Positions 8,101 through 17,782 of a stretch of DNA of 55,399 nt are shown here, piece by piece. Numbering within the stretch: position 1 is the stretch's first letter; the number at the start of each line of letters is the position of its first letter. The translations under genes and the position numbers were made by a program. Location of the stretch: assembly GCA_002338525.1 (NCBI GenBank), contig DDIM01000010.1, positions 1 to 55,399 of the forward strand. The letters run 5' to 3'. The stretch is from Micavibrio sp. UBA1850. GTDB taxonomy: Bacteria > Pseudomonadota > Alphaproteobacteria > Micavibrionales > Micavibrionaceae. The notes under the pieces are model-generated. The model searched no databases, had not been told where the DNA came from, and saw nothing but the letters and a program-made list of their open reading frames with translations.

Positions 8101-10866
8101 CTATATATTTTTGACGATTTTAAGAGCGTCTTGCAGGCCAATCCGCTCAATTTCAATGCCCTGAGGAAAGGCGCTGAGCAGTCGAGTGGGGGTGGCGCTA
8201 TCAAGGATAATGAATACGCCCTTATCTGTTTGTCTACGTATGAGGCGCCCAAAGGCTTGTTGCAGTTTCATACGTGTTAGCATTTCATCATATGATTTTT
8301 CGCCAAACTGCTTGCGGCGTGCTTTATGAAGTAATGTTGGGCGCGGCCATGGTACACGATCAAAAATCATAAGTTTAAGCGATGCGCCAGGCACATCAAC
8401 GCCATCGCGCATTGCATCTGTCCCTAAAAGGCATGATCGTTCTTCCTCGCGGAAAATATCCGTCAGCGTGCCTGTGTCCATTTGGTCAATATGCTGGGCG
8501 TATAGGGGAATGTCTTTATCGCCGAGTTTGCCGTATATCTTTTCATAGACGGCTTTGAGGCGTTGAATAGCGGTAAATATCCCCAAACCTCCACCATTGC
8601 TGGCTTTAAAAAGAGACAAATATGCGTTTGCAACCTGATCAATGCTGTTTTTATTTACATCATTGATGATGAGTACTTTGGCTTGGCTGGCATAGTCAAA
8701 GGGGCTTTGTGTTTCAAACATGCTTGGTGTCGTTGAGAGGTAGTTTGCTCCTGTAATAAGCTTTGCGTTATTCCACTCTGTGTCTTCTTTGTCTTTGAGT
8801 GTCGCAGAGGTAATGGCGAGGCCATGCGTGTGAGGTAAAACAGAGGTTGCAAAAGGCTTCATAGGATCAACCCAATGTCGGTAAATGCCAAGATCCACGG
8901 GGCGACCGTCATTTTTTTCAATTTCCATCCAATCGACATAATGTGATGGGGTATGGCCGTTTTTTAACGCGTGGAGCATTTCAATCCATGGAATGATTTC
9001 TGTATTGGCGCGTCGCTCGATGCTTTGTGAAAGGCTGTCAATGCGACGTTTCATATCAGGCTCAAGCAAGCCCTCATCTTGTTCGATGGTTTTTTGCATG
9101 GCCTGCGCCAAGGATAGCATCGGACGTTTGAGGTCTTCCAATGCTTGCATAGCATCAGGAATGGTTTTCATGACCTGATCGGTCAGCGGAAAGATATCCG
9201 TTTCTTGGGCGTAGAAAGTTTTTTCCTGATCTGTGCGGGCGCGAATTTGTGCAAGTACAGCTGACAAAAATGTCTCGATAGGGCCTGCGGGTTGCCCTTC
9301 GCCCATGCGGCGGCTCCAGCCATCGGCGGGAAGGGCTTTTGCGTGGTGGAGAAGTTGCAGCAGAGATTTCTCGATCTCGGCATTATCGGTGGTCAAATCT
9401 TCAAAACGTTTCTTAAGACCGCGTGCGCGCTTTTTTTGATTGGTTTCGTTTCCAGAAATCCAACGGCGCAGCTCGGCCGTCTCGCGTGCTGTAAGGTGTG
9501 CGGCAAAGGCACTGTCTGCTGCTTGGAACAGGTGGTGCCCTTCATCGAAAATTGTACGGTTGGGCAGCCGTTGATCGATATTGGCGGTGGCCGTTTCAAT
9601 CATCACGAGGGCGTGGTTTGCAATGATGATTTTTGCGTGCGCGGCATTACGAATACTGGTTTCGCGGAAACATTTTTTATAATGATCGCATGCCGAGTAG
9701 AGGCATTCGCCCCGCTTGTCGCTGAGGCCTGTTGTGTTGGCGTAGCCGTAAAGTGATTGTGCCCAGCTGGGAAAATCTGTGCCTGTGAAATCGCCCGCGC
9801 GTGTCTCCATAATCCAGCGCGCCATGATACCCAGCGCTATGGGCATTGATGGAGATCGTGCCAAGTGTGCTGCGGCTGCGGCATCTTCGAAATTAAGAAG
9901 GCAGAGGTAATTTTCTCGCCCCTTACGAATGGCTACTTTTTTGTCCTTTTGTTCTGGGTTGTCGTAAATGCGAGACAGCTCTTCGCTTATTTGCTGCTGT
10001 AAATTTTTTGTATATGTGGACACCCAAACAGGCCCATCGTTTTTATCTGCCCATAATGTCGATGGCGTTAAATAGCCTAGGGTTTTTCCTGTGCCTGTGC
10101 CGGCCTCTGCCAATAAGATGTTTGGTTCTTCCAAATCATCTTTGGGGCTAAACACATGGCGCATGGCTTGGGCATATGCCAGTTGTTGGGGGCGATCCTC
10201 TGATAAATGATCGTGACCTAAAATATCTTTTAGGCTCACCTCAAGTTCGCTTTCCTCGACGGGCATGTGAGAGGGGGGTGGGGGCAGCGCGCTATCTTCC
10301 CATTCAGAAATATCCTTCCAGACATTTAAGGCGGTGCGACTGTTTAAAGGGGCTTGAGGGTCATATTCATGACCTAACGCCATACATACGAAAGGTGTCC
10401 ACGGCCAGCCTTTGCCGTTCATGCCCATAATTTGCGCAATCTCGATTAGTTTTTCTTGGCGTTTTGGTGGTAGGGCTTGCAGATGTGTGAGAAGTGTTTG
10501 CGCACACTCAACAAGCATGAGGGGTGCGTCTTCTGCGTCCTTTGCAAGCTCGACTTGTAAAGCCTTTGCGATGCCGTGCGGGGTTGGTACACAGAATTTG
10601 GTGGGGTGTACAAATAGATATAAATCCAAAATATCAAACACAAGTAAGTGCGCGCGTAGTTTTGATAGCGCGTATGGCGCGTGGCACAACATAACAGGTT
10701 TTTGACTGAGCAGAACGCCAGCCTGTCCATGTGGGAGCGTTTTGACCTCGCCCGCAACGGTTAAGATCTGTGCTTTTTTAGGCCCTAATGTGCATACTGC
10801 GACCTCGGGTAAAACGATAGTCGTCTCGGTTGTAGACACTGTTATGGAATCGGGGTCTGTGCTCAT
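8101..10866 (-). CDS. DinG/XPD-like Fe-S ATP-dependent DNA helicase
   Basis: A 921-residue superfamily 2 helicase. The Walker A motif GTGTGKT lies at 256-262 and the DEGH box at 441-444. Between them sit four cysteines at 322, 388, 393 and 399, in the position and spacing expected for the 4Fe-4S cluster of XPD/DinG helicases. The C-terminal motor has SATLKD and an arginine-rich motif reading QAFGRLIRRQTD. The first 200 residues precede the motor and show no catalytic motif I can name; they may be a degenerate nuclease-type domain. DinG proteins unwind 5'-tailed DNA, R-loops and replication intermediates. The gene lies 93 bases downstream of mscS on the same strand. Confidence 0.9.
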   Translation of the reverse strand: MSTDPDSITVSTTETTIVLPEVAVCTLGPKKAQILTVAGEVKTLPHGQAGVLLSQKPVMLCHAPYALSKLRAHLLVFDILDLYLFVHPTKFCVPTPHGIAKALQVELAKDAEDAPLMLVECAQTLLTHLQALPPKRQEKLIEIAQIMGMNGKGWPWTPFVCMALGHEYDPQAPLNSRTALNVWKDISEWEDSALPPPPSHMPVEESELEVSLKDILGHDHLSEDRPQQLAYAQAMRHVFSPKDDLEEPNILLAEAGTGTGKTLGYLTPSTLWADKNDGPVWVSTYTKNLQQQISEELSRIYDNPEQKDKKVAIRKGRENYLCLLNFEDAAAAAHLARSPSMPIALGIMARWIMETRAGDFTGTDFPSWAQSLYGYANTTGLSDKRGECLYSACDHYKKCFRETSIRNAAHAKIIIANHALVMIETATANIDQRLPNRTIFDEGHHLFQAADSAFAAHLTARETAELRRWISGNETNQKKRARGLKKRFEDLTTDNAEIEKSLLQLLHHAKALPADGWSRRMGEGQPAGPIETFLSAVLAQIRARTDQEKTFYAQETDIFPLTDQVMKTIPDAMQALEDLKRPMLSLAQAMQKTIEQDEGLLEPDMKRRIDSLSQSIERRANTEIIPWIEMLHALKNGHTPSHYVDWMEIEKNDGRPVDLGIYRHWVDPMKPFATSVLPHTHGLAITSATLKDKEDTEWNNAKLITGANYLSTTPSMFETQSPFDYASQAKVLIINDVNKNSIDQVANAYLSLFKASNGGGLGIFTAIQRLKAVYEKIYGKLGDKDIPLYAQHIDQMDTGTLTDIFREEERSCLLGTDAMRDGVDVPGASLKLMIFDRVPWPRPTLLHKARRKQFGEKSYDEMLTRMKLQQAFGRLIRRQTDKGVFIILDSATPTRLLSAFPQGIEIERIGLQDALKIVKNI

Positions 10867-10959
10867 GTTAGAATGTCTAGCATGTTACCAACAGCGAGAA
10901 CAGACGCAGAGGCGGCTGTATTGCAAGCTATCCAAAGTATTTATGAATTAAGCCTTTGC

Positions 10960-12090
10960 CTATTTCTTGTTTGCAGGGGGCACAAAAACCTCTGGTCGTT
11001 CACCGGGGATCGCCTCAACATAAATTGATTGGCTTGGGAAGGCGAAGCTTGCCTCGGCCTTATCTTCAACAGTTTGTTTAATGAACATGGCAAATTTTTC
11101 TTTGATTTCAAGCCATTCGCCCCAATCGGTTGTTTTTGTAAAACAATAAATCATGAGATCAATGGAGCTGTCGTTAAAGCTATCGATATGAACAAAGGTT
11201 GAAACTTTGTTTGATGTTTCAAAATCATCATTGTCCATGAGGTAGTTGTAAATGTCGTCGCGAATAATTTGCAGTTGCTCGATCGTGCTTGAGTACGTTA
11301 ATCCCAGTTTCCAATAAATACGGCGGTTTGTCATGCGCGAAAAGTTGGTGACGGCAGCATCTGAAAGTTGCGCGTTAGGAACGTGGACGGGGGCTTTGTC
11401 AAAACGTCTAACACGTGTTGAGCGAAGGCCGATGTCTTCAACAACACCTTCAACGACACCATCAACTTTAATCCAGTCACCGTTTAAAAAGCGATGCTCG
11501 GCAATAATCGTCATGCCGCCGATTAAATTTTTGAAAAGGTCTTGTGCGCCCAATGCGACAGCTGCGCCAAATAAGCCAAGTCCTGCCAACATAGGGCCTA
11601 CCTGAATACCCCAAATTTCAAGTATGATTGCAGCGCCTATAAAAAAGGTGAGGGCTTTGACAACTTTGAAAATCCACGTGACCATGACAGGTGTTAGGAT
11701 TTCATTGAGCGCTTTTAGGGTTTGGCTAATGGGTGTTATGGCGCGAAACAGCCCCCAAAAGATTGTAAAGGCAATGAGGGATTGGATCAGACGAGAGAAG
11801 CCAATGCCCATTTTTTCGTCAAATCCTGCATAAGATAGCGCGAAATATGTGCCTAAGATTATGGGGATGAATTTGACAGGTGCTTTAATGGCTTCAATGA
11901 TTTTATCATCGATTTTCGAGTCTGTTTTTTCCGTTAATTTATGAAGCTTGTCTACGACATAACGGCTAAATATCCCGCGAATGATAAGAAATGAGAAAAA
12001 GATCGCAATCGCGACGATGATTACACTAATGTTTACGCCAAACAGGCCGTATGCCCATACATCTTCTGCTAAAAGCCATATATCGTTCAT
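10960..12090 (-). CDS. MscS-family small-conductance mechanosensitive channel
   Basis: A 376-residue channel protein that opens under membrane tension to release solutes during osmotic downshock. Hydrophobic helices lie at about 18-40, 73-90, 103-118 and 135-160. The glycine- and alanine-rich pore helix follows at about 166-185 (MLAGLGLFGAAVALGAQD). The beta domain then begins with the usual FLNGDWIKVDG and RSTRVRRFDKAPVHVPNAQ blocks. The number of helices is larger than in the minimal MscS (three), as in YnaI/YbdG-like members. The start ATG at 12090 follows the pseudopilin-like gene by 28 bases, and the two could be cotranscribed. Confidence 0.92.
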   Translation of the reverse strand: MNDIWLLAEDVWAYGLFGVNISVIIVAIAIFFSFLIIRGIFSRYVVDKLHKLTEKTDSKIDDKIIEAIKAPVKFIPIILGTYFALSYAGFDEKMGIGFSRLIQSLIAFTIFWGLFRAITPISQTLKALNEILTPVMVTWIFKVVKALTFFIGAAIILEIWGIQVGPMLAGLGLFGAAVALGAQDLFKNLIGGMTIIAEHRFLNGDWIKVDGVVEGVVEDIGLRSTRVRRFDKAPVHVPNAQLSDAAVTNFSRMTNRRIYWKLGLTYSSTIEQLQIIRDDIYNYLMDNDDFETSNKVSTFVHIDSFNDSSIDLMIYCFTKTTDWGEWLEIKEKFAMFIKQTVEDKAEASFAFPSQSIYVEAIPGERPEVFVPPANKK

Positions 12091-12118
12091 TTGTTTAATC
12101 CAGTATTAATGTGTTTTG

Positions 12119-12817
12119 TTATCGTGCGAGCAATACATGGTAGAAGTAATAATCATTTGAACTGCTTTCGCCCTCAAAACATCCGGTACTTTTACCCTCA
12201 ATACTGTTCCCAATATCATCTTTAATAAGATTTGAACTAGCGTAAGTTCCATAAAATTTTCCGTTTTCTTCAAATCCATATGAATCAAATAAAGGTGCTG
12301 ATCCCCATCCTAACAAATTATTAATTTCATTACATGTTGCTAGGTTTACAGATCGAAGTTGAATAATAAGATCTGGGTTAGATGTTCCTATTCCGTCTAC
12401 CCCATTACGCGGATTTATAGAATAAACAGTGTTACTTGTTGCTGATGGTGGCGCTGTTTGCCACATCAATCCTCCCCCATTTGGATGAAATATATGGCAA
12501 GATTCATCAGCTGGCGCGTTTGCATTTCCGTAACCTACTACTTCGTTGTTTTCAAAACTGATTTCATTTTCACTGCAACCGCTTACTAATTGTAACTGTT
12601 TGATTGCATTTTCAACTGAGCGTGCATATTTCAGTATTTGACTTGCAGCAACTTTAGCCTGTCCTTTATCGCCAATATTTGCGCCGCCACCGCTATCTTT
12701 AATAACAGCGCGCGAAAGGCCCAGCAAAAGCATGAGGGCTATCAAGATAATAAAGAAGACATTTCCAGTTTCTTTGGCTTTTCGATCTTGCTGGAGATGA
12801 TTGTCTTGATTTTTCAT
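12119..12817 (-). CDS. Pseudopilin-like exported protein (paralogue 1)
   Basis: A 232-residue protein with a charged N-terminus of about 17 residues, then a glycine and a hydrophobic helix (GNVFFIILIALMLLLGLSRAV, split by the family's G-N junction). This resembles a type IV prepilin leader, but the glutamate normally found at mature position 5 is absent. The exterior domain carries two cysteine blocks, LQLVSGC near 76-81 and CHIFHPNGGG at 107-116. The second block is nearly identical in two other proteins of this window (30481-31215 and 32632-33351). Family, function and substrate are unknown. Membrane anchoring with a periplasmic domain is inferred from the N-terminus. It is divergent from lysS. 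Confidence 0.75.
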   Translation of the reverse strand: MKNQDNHLQQDRKAKETGNVFFIILIALMLLLGLSRAVIKDSGGGANIGDKGQAKVAASQILKYARSVENAIKQLQLVSGCSENEISFENNEVVGYGNANAPADESCHIFHPNGGGLMWQTAPPSATSNTVYSINPRNGVDGIGTSNPDLIIQLRSVNLATCNEINNLLGWGSAPLFDSYGFEENGKFYGTYASSNLIKDDIGNSIEGKSTGCFEGESSSNDYYFYHVLLAR

Positions 12818-12872
12818 GGGTTTTCCGTCACAACAGAGGGTTCTTAACTACAACTTTAAACTATAGATATTA

Positions 12873-14402
12873 ATGATGACACAGCCAGTAGAAAAAAACC
12901 AGACATCCGATAATTCTAATGGGACGCCAAATGAGCCGATCACGAACCCGAAAGCGGCCAAGGCGGCAAAATTACAGGCTTTAAAGGAAAAAGGCGTTGA
13001 GCCATATCCGCATGTTTATGACCGCACGCACATGGCGGCTGAGCTGCATGAAAAATACAAAGATTTGGAAGATGGTTCAGAAACAGAAGATCAAGTGTCT
13101 GTTGCGGGTCGTATTATGGCGATGCGTAATAACGGAATGTTTATTGATTTGATGGATGCGTCTGGTCGCATTCAAGTTTTTTGTCACAAACAATCTATGG
13201 ATGAAGAGGCGTTGGCGCAACTCAAGCTTTATGATCTTGGTGATATTATTGGTGCTAAGGGAACAATGCGTCGTACACCGCGTGGAGAACTGTCTGTGCG
13301 TGTTACGGAAACATTCATGCTGACGAAATCATTGGAAATTCTACCTGAAAAACACCACGGCTTAAGTGATGTTGAGCAGCGCTACCGTCAACGCTATGTT
13401 GATTTGATCGTTAATGATGAAAGTCGCGAGACTTTACGTGCGCGTTCTAAAATCATTTCATTTATACGTCGTTATATGGAAGATATGGGTGCGCTGGAGG
13501 TTGAAACTCCGATGTTGCACGAGATATTAGGCGGAGCGTCAGCAAAGCCGTTTGTAACGCATTACAACGCGCTTAGTCATGATTTTTATTTGCGTATTGC
13601 GCCAGAGTTGAAATTAAAGCGCTTAATCGTAGGGGGGATTGCGGATTCTGTATTTGAAATTAACAGAAATTTCAGAAATGAAGGGGTGTCAATTAAGCAC
13701 AATCCAGAGTTTACAATGATTGAAGGCTATCATGCCTTTAAAGATTACAACGACTTAATGGATTTGATCGAAGATCTTGTCGGCCAAGCGGTAGAGCATA
13801 TCCATGGCACACGTGAAATTGAAATCGATGGGCAAATGGTCAACTTTGCAGGCCCGTGGAGGCGCGTTTCAATGTGTGATCTTGTAAAAGAACATACAGG
13901 TGTTGATTTCATGGCGATAGAAACTGCTGAAGAGGCACGTGAAGCGGCTCTCAAAGCTGGCGTACATACAGAAAGCAATGCAAATTGGGGGCAGGTCGTT
14001 GAGGCATGTTTTGATGAAAAGGCCGAGCATACATTGATACAGCCAACACATGTCACAGATCACCCGTTCGAGATTTCACCACTGGCGAAAAATCACCGAG
14101 ATAATCCACGCGTAGTCGAGCGTTTTGAAACATTTGTAAATGGTTGGGAAATTGCCAATGCCTTTACAGAGCTGAATGATCCAGCCGTGCAGCGCGAGCG
14201 TTTTGAAGCACAAGTAGAGCAACGCGAAGCGGGCGACGAAGAAGCACAAATGCTGGATGAAGATTACATCACAGCGCTTGAGTATGGTCTTCCGCCAACA
14301 GCTGGTTGGGGCATGGGGCTTGACCGCTTAGTCATGCTCTTGACCGATTCACATAACATTCGTGATGTTATATGCTTCCCTACACTTCGCCCTAAAGGCT
14401 AA
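12873..14402 (+). CDS. lysS: Lysyl-tRNA synthetase, class II
   Basis: A 509-residue class II LysRS that charges tRNA-Lys. The N-terminal OB-fold anticodon-binding domain covers about 60-165 (VSVAGRIMAMRNNGMFIDL). Catalytic motif 2 is at about 262-285 (FRNEGVSIKHNPEFTMIEGY) and motif 3 at about 475-500 (GWGMGLDRLVMLLTD). Many alphaproteobacteria instead carry the unrelated class I enzyme, so the class II form is informative about lineage. The start is ATG at 12873, with a second ATG directly after it. An extra 25 polar residues precede the conserved region. It is monocistronic, with divergent and convergent neighbours. Confidence 0.97.
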   Translation: MMTQPVEKNQTSDNSNGTPNEPITNPKAAKAAKLQALKEKGVEPYPHVYDRTHMAAELHEKYKDLEDGSETEDQVSVAGRIMAMRNNGMFIDLMDASGRIQVFCHKQSMDEEALAQLKLYDLGDIIGAKGTMRRTPRGELSVRVTETFMLTKSLEILPEKHHGLSDVEQRYRQRYVDLIVNDESRETLRARSKIISFIRRYMEDMGALEVETPMLHEILGGASAKPFVTHYNALSHDFYLRIAPELKLKRLIVGGIADSVFEINRNFRNEGVSIKHNPEFTMIEGYHAFKDYNDLMDLIEDLVGQAVEHIHGTREIEIDGQMVNFAGPWRRVSMCDLVKEHTGVDFMAIETAEEAREAALKAGVHTESNANWGQVVEACFDEKAEHTLIQPTHVTDHPFEISPLAKNHRDNPRVVERFETFVNGWEIANAFTELNDPAVQRERFEAQVEQREAGDEEAQMLDEDYITALEYGLPPTAGWGMGLDRLVMLLTDSHNIRDVICFPTLRPKG

Positions 14403-14426
14403 GTTGCGTTTTAGTTTATTGACGTC

Positions 14427-14458
14427 GTTTACTGGTTGTTTACTGAAGTTGTTTACTG
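14427..14458. repeat. Three direct copies of GTTTACTG
   Basis: The octamer GTTTACTG occurs at 14427-14434, 14438-14445 and 14451-14458, between the lysS stop and the nitroreductase stop. The last copy overlaps the final codons of the nitroreductase gene. The spacing is 11 then 13 bases. No protein or RNA role is evident. Confidence 0.5.
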
Positions 14459-15109
14459 GGGCAGTTCAAAGCCTGCCTCAGGTGCATCATATTTTGGTTT
14501 GTCGTACATTTCATCGCCTTTATTGAGTTTAACATCTGGTGACCAGCTTGTGACGATTTTTGAGAGGTAGGGGCGCTCGCGCTCCTCGTTGGGGCATGTC
14601 GGTGTGCCGATATATATAAAACCTGCGATGTTATCTCGCTCGTCTAATCCTAAGCCTTTTTTGAAGTGATCATTATAGCTGTACCACTGGGATAACCAGT
14701 TGGCACCGTAACCGAGGGCGTGTGCGGCATGGCATATATTCATACAGGCGGCACCGGCCGACAGGATCTGCTCCCATGCTTGTGGTTTCTTTTGTCTGAT
14801 GCGGCTGACAACACCAATGACTAAGGGGGCGTTCATAAAACGTTGGGATTCCAGATCAAGCTTGGCGTCAGTCGCGCTTGGATCATGTGTTTTATAGGCC
14901 TCGCGTAGAAGGGGGGCGATGTCTTGTCGCGCCTGACCCTCAAATGTAATGAAGTACCATGGCACGCGCTTGTTGTGATCTGGCACGCGGGCGCCTGCTT
15001 TTAAAATTGTTTTTATATCATCTACGGAGGGCGCGGGCTCTTGCAAGTTCTTAATTGAAACAGAGCGCCTATTTAATAAATGATCGAGGGTGTCTTGATT
15101 TATAGTCAT
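14453..15109 (-). CDS. Nitroreductase-family flavoprotein
   Basis: A 218-residue FMN-dependent nitroreductase-fold protein, closest in layout to the small YdjA type. The N-terminal FMN-phosphate motif reads NRRSVS (13-18). It is followed by ILKAGARVPDHNKRVPW, then the central AAHALGYGANWLSQWYSYN segment and the GFIYIGTP block that ends the fold. Such enzymes transfer electrons from NAD(P)H to nitro compounds, quinones or other acceptors, and the physiological substrate cannot be read from the sequence. It is divergent from uvrB, with only 68 bases between the two starts. Confidence 0.88.
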   Translation of the reverse strand: MTINQDTLDHLLNRRSVSIKNLQEPAPSVDDIKTILKAGARVPDHNKRVPWYFITFEGQARQDIAPLLREAYKTHDPSATDAKLDLESQRFMNAPLVIGVVSRIRQKKPQAWEQILSAGAACMNICHAAHALGYGANWLSQWYSYNDHFKKGLGLDERDNIAGFIYIGTPTCPNEERERPYLSKIVTSWSPDVKLNKGDEMYDKPKYDAPEAGFELPQ

Positions 15110-15141
15110 GCTAAGGTTTTCTAGTTGTTTTACGTTTTTAT

Positions 15142-15170
15142 TTGCGAGGTATCACTGATCGCACTATATA
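15142..15170 (+). promoter_or_regulatory. Candidate sigma-70-type promoter for uvrB
   Basis: A -35 element TTGCGA (15142-15147) and a -10 element TATATA (15165-15170) are separated by 17 bases. Transcription would start near 15177, at or next to the annotated uvrB ATG (15178). This implies either a leaderless message or a start further downstream. Confidence 0.5.
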
Positions 15171-15177
15171 GTAAACT

Positions 15178-17235
15178 ATGGCGATACCGAATATAGACAA
15201 GCATCAAAAAATGACACCCTATGACCATAGTCAGCCTTTCAAGATTCACTCTGCCTTTGAACCCGCAGGTGACCAACCGCAGGCGATTAAACATTTGGTT
15301 GAGGGAATCAATAATGGCCTAACCGATCAGGTTTTGTTAGGGGCAACAGGGACTGGTAAAACTTTCACCATGGCTAAAATTATTCAGGAAACGCAACGTC
15401 CTGCATTGATATTGGCGCCCAATAAAACACTCGCTGCGCAGCTATATGGTGAGATGAAAACATTTTTTCCTGAAAATGCTGTGGAATATTTCGTGTCTTA
15501 TTATGATTACTATCAGCCAGAGGCATATGTTCCGCGGACGGACACATTTATAGAAAAAGAAAGTGATATCAACGAACAGATTGATCGTATGCGACATGCG
15601 GCAACACGAGCCTTATTTGAGCGTCGCGATCTTGTGATTGTGGCGTCTGTTTCATGTATTTATGGTATTGGGTCTAAAGAAGATTATTTTGCGATGACAA
15701 AAGATATTCGTAAAGATCAACGCATAGACCGCCAAGAGCTAATTAACGATTTGGTTGAATTACAATATAAACGTAATGATTTAGCGTTTGAGCGCGGCGC
15801 ATTTCGTGTGCGTGGAGATACAGTCGAGTTGTTTCCTGCGCACTTTGAGGATCGCGCTTGGCGATTTAGCATGTTTGGTGACGAGATTGAGCAAATCATC
15901 GAGTTTGACCCCTTAACAGGCGAAAAGTTTATGGAGCTAGAGGGGGTGCGTATCTTTGCCAACTCTCACTATATTACACCGGGGCCTACAATTTCACAGG
16001 CGATTGCCCAAATGAAAGCCGACCTCAAGATCCGTTTGGCGGAGTTCGAGGCAGAAGGCAAGCTGTTAGAGGCGCAACGTTTAGAACAGCGTACGCAGTT
16101 TGACATGGAAATGTTGCAAGCCACAGGCATGTGCCAAGGAATTGAAAACTACTCGCGTTATCTTACAGGACGCGCCCCGGGCCAAGCGCCGCCAACATTG
16201 ATTGAGTATTTGCCAGAAGATGCATTAATGTTTTTGGATGAAAGTCACGTTATGTTGCCCCAAATTGGCGGTATGTATAATGGTGACCGTGCGCGTAAAA
16301 CAACGTTGGTTGATTATGGGTTTCGGTTGCCTGTTGCAAAAGATAATCGCCCCTTGAAATTTGAAGAATGGGATCAAATCCGTCCACAAACTGTGTATGT
16401 GTCGGCAACACCAGGCCCTAAAGAGCTTGAGCGATCTGGTGGTGTGTTTGCTGAACAAATCGTGCGCCCTACAGGCCTGATTGATCCGCCAGTAGAAATT
16501 CGCCCAACGAAGTTCCAAATTGATGATCTTATGAACGAGGCCCACAAAGTCATAGAACGTGGCGGTCGTATTATGGTGACGACGCTTACGAAAAAGATGG
16601 CCGAGGATTTGACGGATTATTTAAATGATCATGGTTTGAAGGTGCGTTACATGCACTCTGACATTGATACAATTGAACGTATTGAGATTATCCAAGATTT
16701 GCGCGCCGGAGAATTTGATATTCTGGTCGGGATTAACCTGTTACGTGAAGGATTAGATATTCCAGAATGTATGTTAATGGCAATTCTTGATGCTGATAAA
16801 GAGGGGTTTTTGCGCTCTAAAACGTCGCTCATTCAAACGATTGGTCGGGCTGCGCGTAACGCAGAAAGTAATGTTATTTTATATGCTGATAAAATGACTG
16901 ACTCGATGAAGGGGGCGATTGAAGAGACCGATCGTCGTCGTGAAAAGCAAGTCGAGTATAATTTGAAGCATGGCATTATTCCAAAAACCATACAAAAAAG
17001 CTTAAACAGTGCGCTTGAAGGCGTGTTTGAGCAAAAAGAGCGTGGCGCGTGTATTCACGAGATGGCAGACAATAAGCATGATACATTTATGATGTCGCCT
17101 GATGATATTAAAAAGCGTATCAAGGCGCTTGATAAAAAAATGCACGAAGCGGCGAGTAATTTGGAGTTTGAAACAGCGGCCAAGTTACGTGATGAGTTAA
17201 AGGCTCTGCGAGAGCAAGAATTGAAACTAAGATAA
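15178..17235 (+). CDS. uvrB: Excinuclease ABC subunit B
   Basis: A 685-residue UvrB, the damage-verification helicase of nucleotide excision repair, which receives damaged DNA from UvrA and then binds UvrC. Walker A GATGTGKT lies at 55-62. The DNA-clamping beta-hairpin follows (YYDYYQPEAYVPRTDTFIEK). The second RecA domain includes GINLLREGLDIPE and QTIGRAARN. The C-terminal UVR domain that binds UvrC (LEFETAAKLRDELKALRE) is complete. The ATG at 15178 has no ribosome-binding site and coincides with the predicted transcription start. Met12 at 15211 is an alternative start, still upstream of the conserved fold. The next gene follows by 15 bases. Confidence 0.97.
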   Translation: MAIPNIDKHQKMTPYDHSQPFKIHSAFEPAGDQPQAIKHLVEGINNGLTDQVLLGATGTGKTFTMAKIIQETQRPALILAPNKTLAAQLYGEMKTFFPENAVEYFVSYYDYYQPEAYVPRTDTFIEKESDINEQIDRMRHAATRALFERRDLVIVASVSCIYGIGSKEDYFAMTKDIRKDQRIDRQELINDLVELQYKRNDLAFERGAFRVRGDTVELFPAHFEDRAWRFSMFGDEIEQIIEFDPLTGEKFMELEGVRIFANSHYITPGPTISQAIAQMKADLKIRLAEFEAEGKLLEAQRLEQRTQFDMEMLQATGMCQGIENYSRYLTGRAPGQAPPTLIEYLPEDALMFLDESHVMLPQIGGMYNGDRARKTTLVDYGFRLPVAKDNRPLKFEEWDQIRPQTVYVSATPGPKELERSGGVFAEQIVRPTGLIDPPVEIRPTKFQIDDLMNEAHKVIERGGRIMVTTLTKKMAEDLTDYLNDHGLKVRYMHSDIDTIERIEIIQDLRAGEFDILVGINLLREGLDIPECMLMAILDADKEGFLRSKTSLIQTIGRAARNAESNVILYADKMTDSMKGAIEETDRRREKQVEYNLKHGIIPKTIQKSLNSALEGVFEQKERGACIHEMADNKHDTFMMSPDDIKKRIKALDKKMHEAASNLEFETAAKLRDELKALREQELKLR

Positions 17236-17250
17236 GGAGCAACCCCTACT

Positions 17251-17661
17251 ATGAATAAGCACATTAGACTATTACCGATTGTTATGTTTTCGGCTTTTGT
17301 AAGTGTACCCAATACTGTGTTAGCGGCTGATTTGTACGAGCATGCACAAGACATTGAACGCTATCAAGAGGAGCGTGTTGATTATGAAGAAGAGCGTCGC
17401 GAGGATATAAAAGACGACATTGAAGCCTTAGATGAAAAGCAGGATAAGCTGCGAGAATTAGAGCGTAAGCAAGAGGCTCAAAAGTTGCGTGACATTGTTG
17501 AGGGTAAAGATAAGAGCCTTCTTGGGGATGAGGTGCCTGCTAAGGCTGAAAAAGAACGCGTTGATGAGAGTATCGACGAGCTGAAAGATGATTATTCTGA
17601 TACGGGCACGCGACTTGACGTTTTACAAGATGATGAGCCGTTCAATAGAGATTTGTATTAA
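17251..17661 (+). CDS. Small exported coiled-coil protein
   Basis: A 136-residue protein with a clear Sec signal peptide of 26 residues: MNKHIR, a hydrophobic core, and an AxA-type cleavage site at TVLA-AD. The mature part is almost entirely charged residues and heptad-like leucine spacing, for example about 35-90 with many E, D, R and K. This predicts a long periplasmic helix or coiled coil. No cysteine or catalytic motif is present. I do not recognise the family. AAGGAG sits 14-19 bases before the ATG, 15 bases after the uvrB stop, so it is probably cotranscribed with uvrB, but nothing shows a repair role. Confidence 0.8.
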   Translation: MNKHIRLLPIVMFSAFVSVPNTVLAADLYEHAQDIERYQEERVDYEEERREDIKDDIEALDEKQDKLRELERKQEAQKLRDIVEGKDKSLLGDEVPAKAEKERVDESIDELKDDYSDTGTRLDVLQDDEPFNRDLY

Positions 17662-17729
17662 AGCGATTACTGGCAACTTGATAGACAAGCATGCTTGGTA
17701 AAAAGGCATTTTTTTGATAAACTTGCTAT

Positions 17730-17752
17730 GGCTTGACCTTTCAAGCCTTTAA
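17730..17752 (+). terminator. Possible intrinsic terminator after the uvrB transcript
   Basis: A perfect 7-bp stem (GGCTTGA and TCAAGCC) closes a 4-base loop, followed by only TTT and then A-rich sequence. The T-run is short, so termination may be weak. A second palindrome, CAAGCATGCTTG at 17689-17700, lies upstream, with a run of T residues at 17709-17715. Confidence 0.35.
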
Positions 17753-17782
17753 AAAGCTTTTTATGGTGATAAGGAATACATT

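Noticed and set aside
9292..9756. A 154-codon plus-strand frame with many cysteines inside the DinG-like gene
   Set aside because: It is antisense to the helicase core, including the Fe-S cysteines, and shows no recognisable domain.
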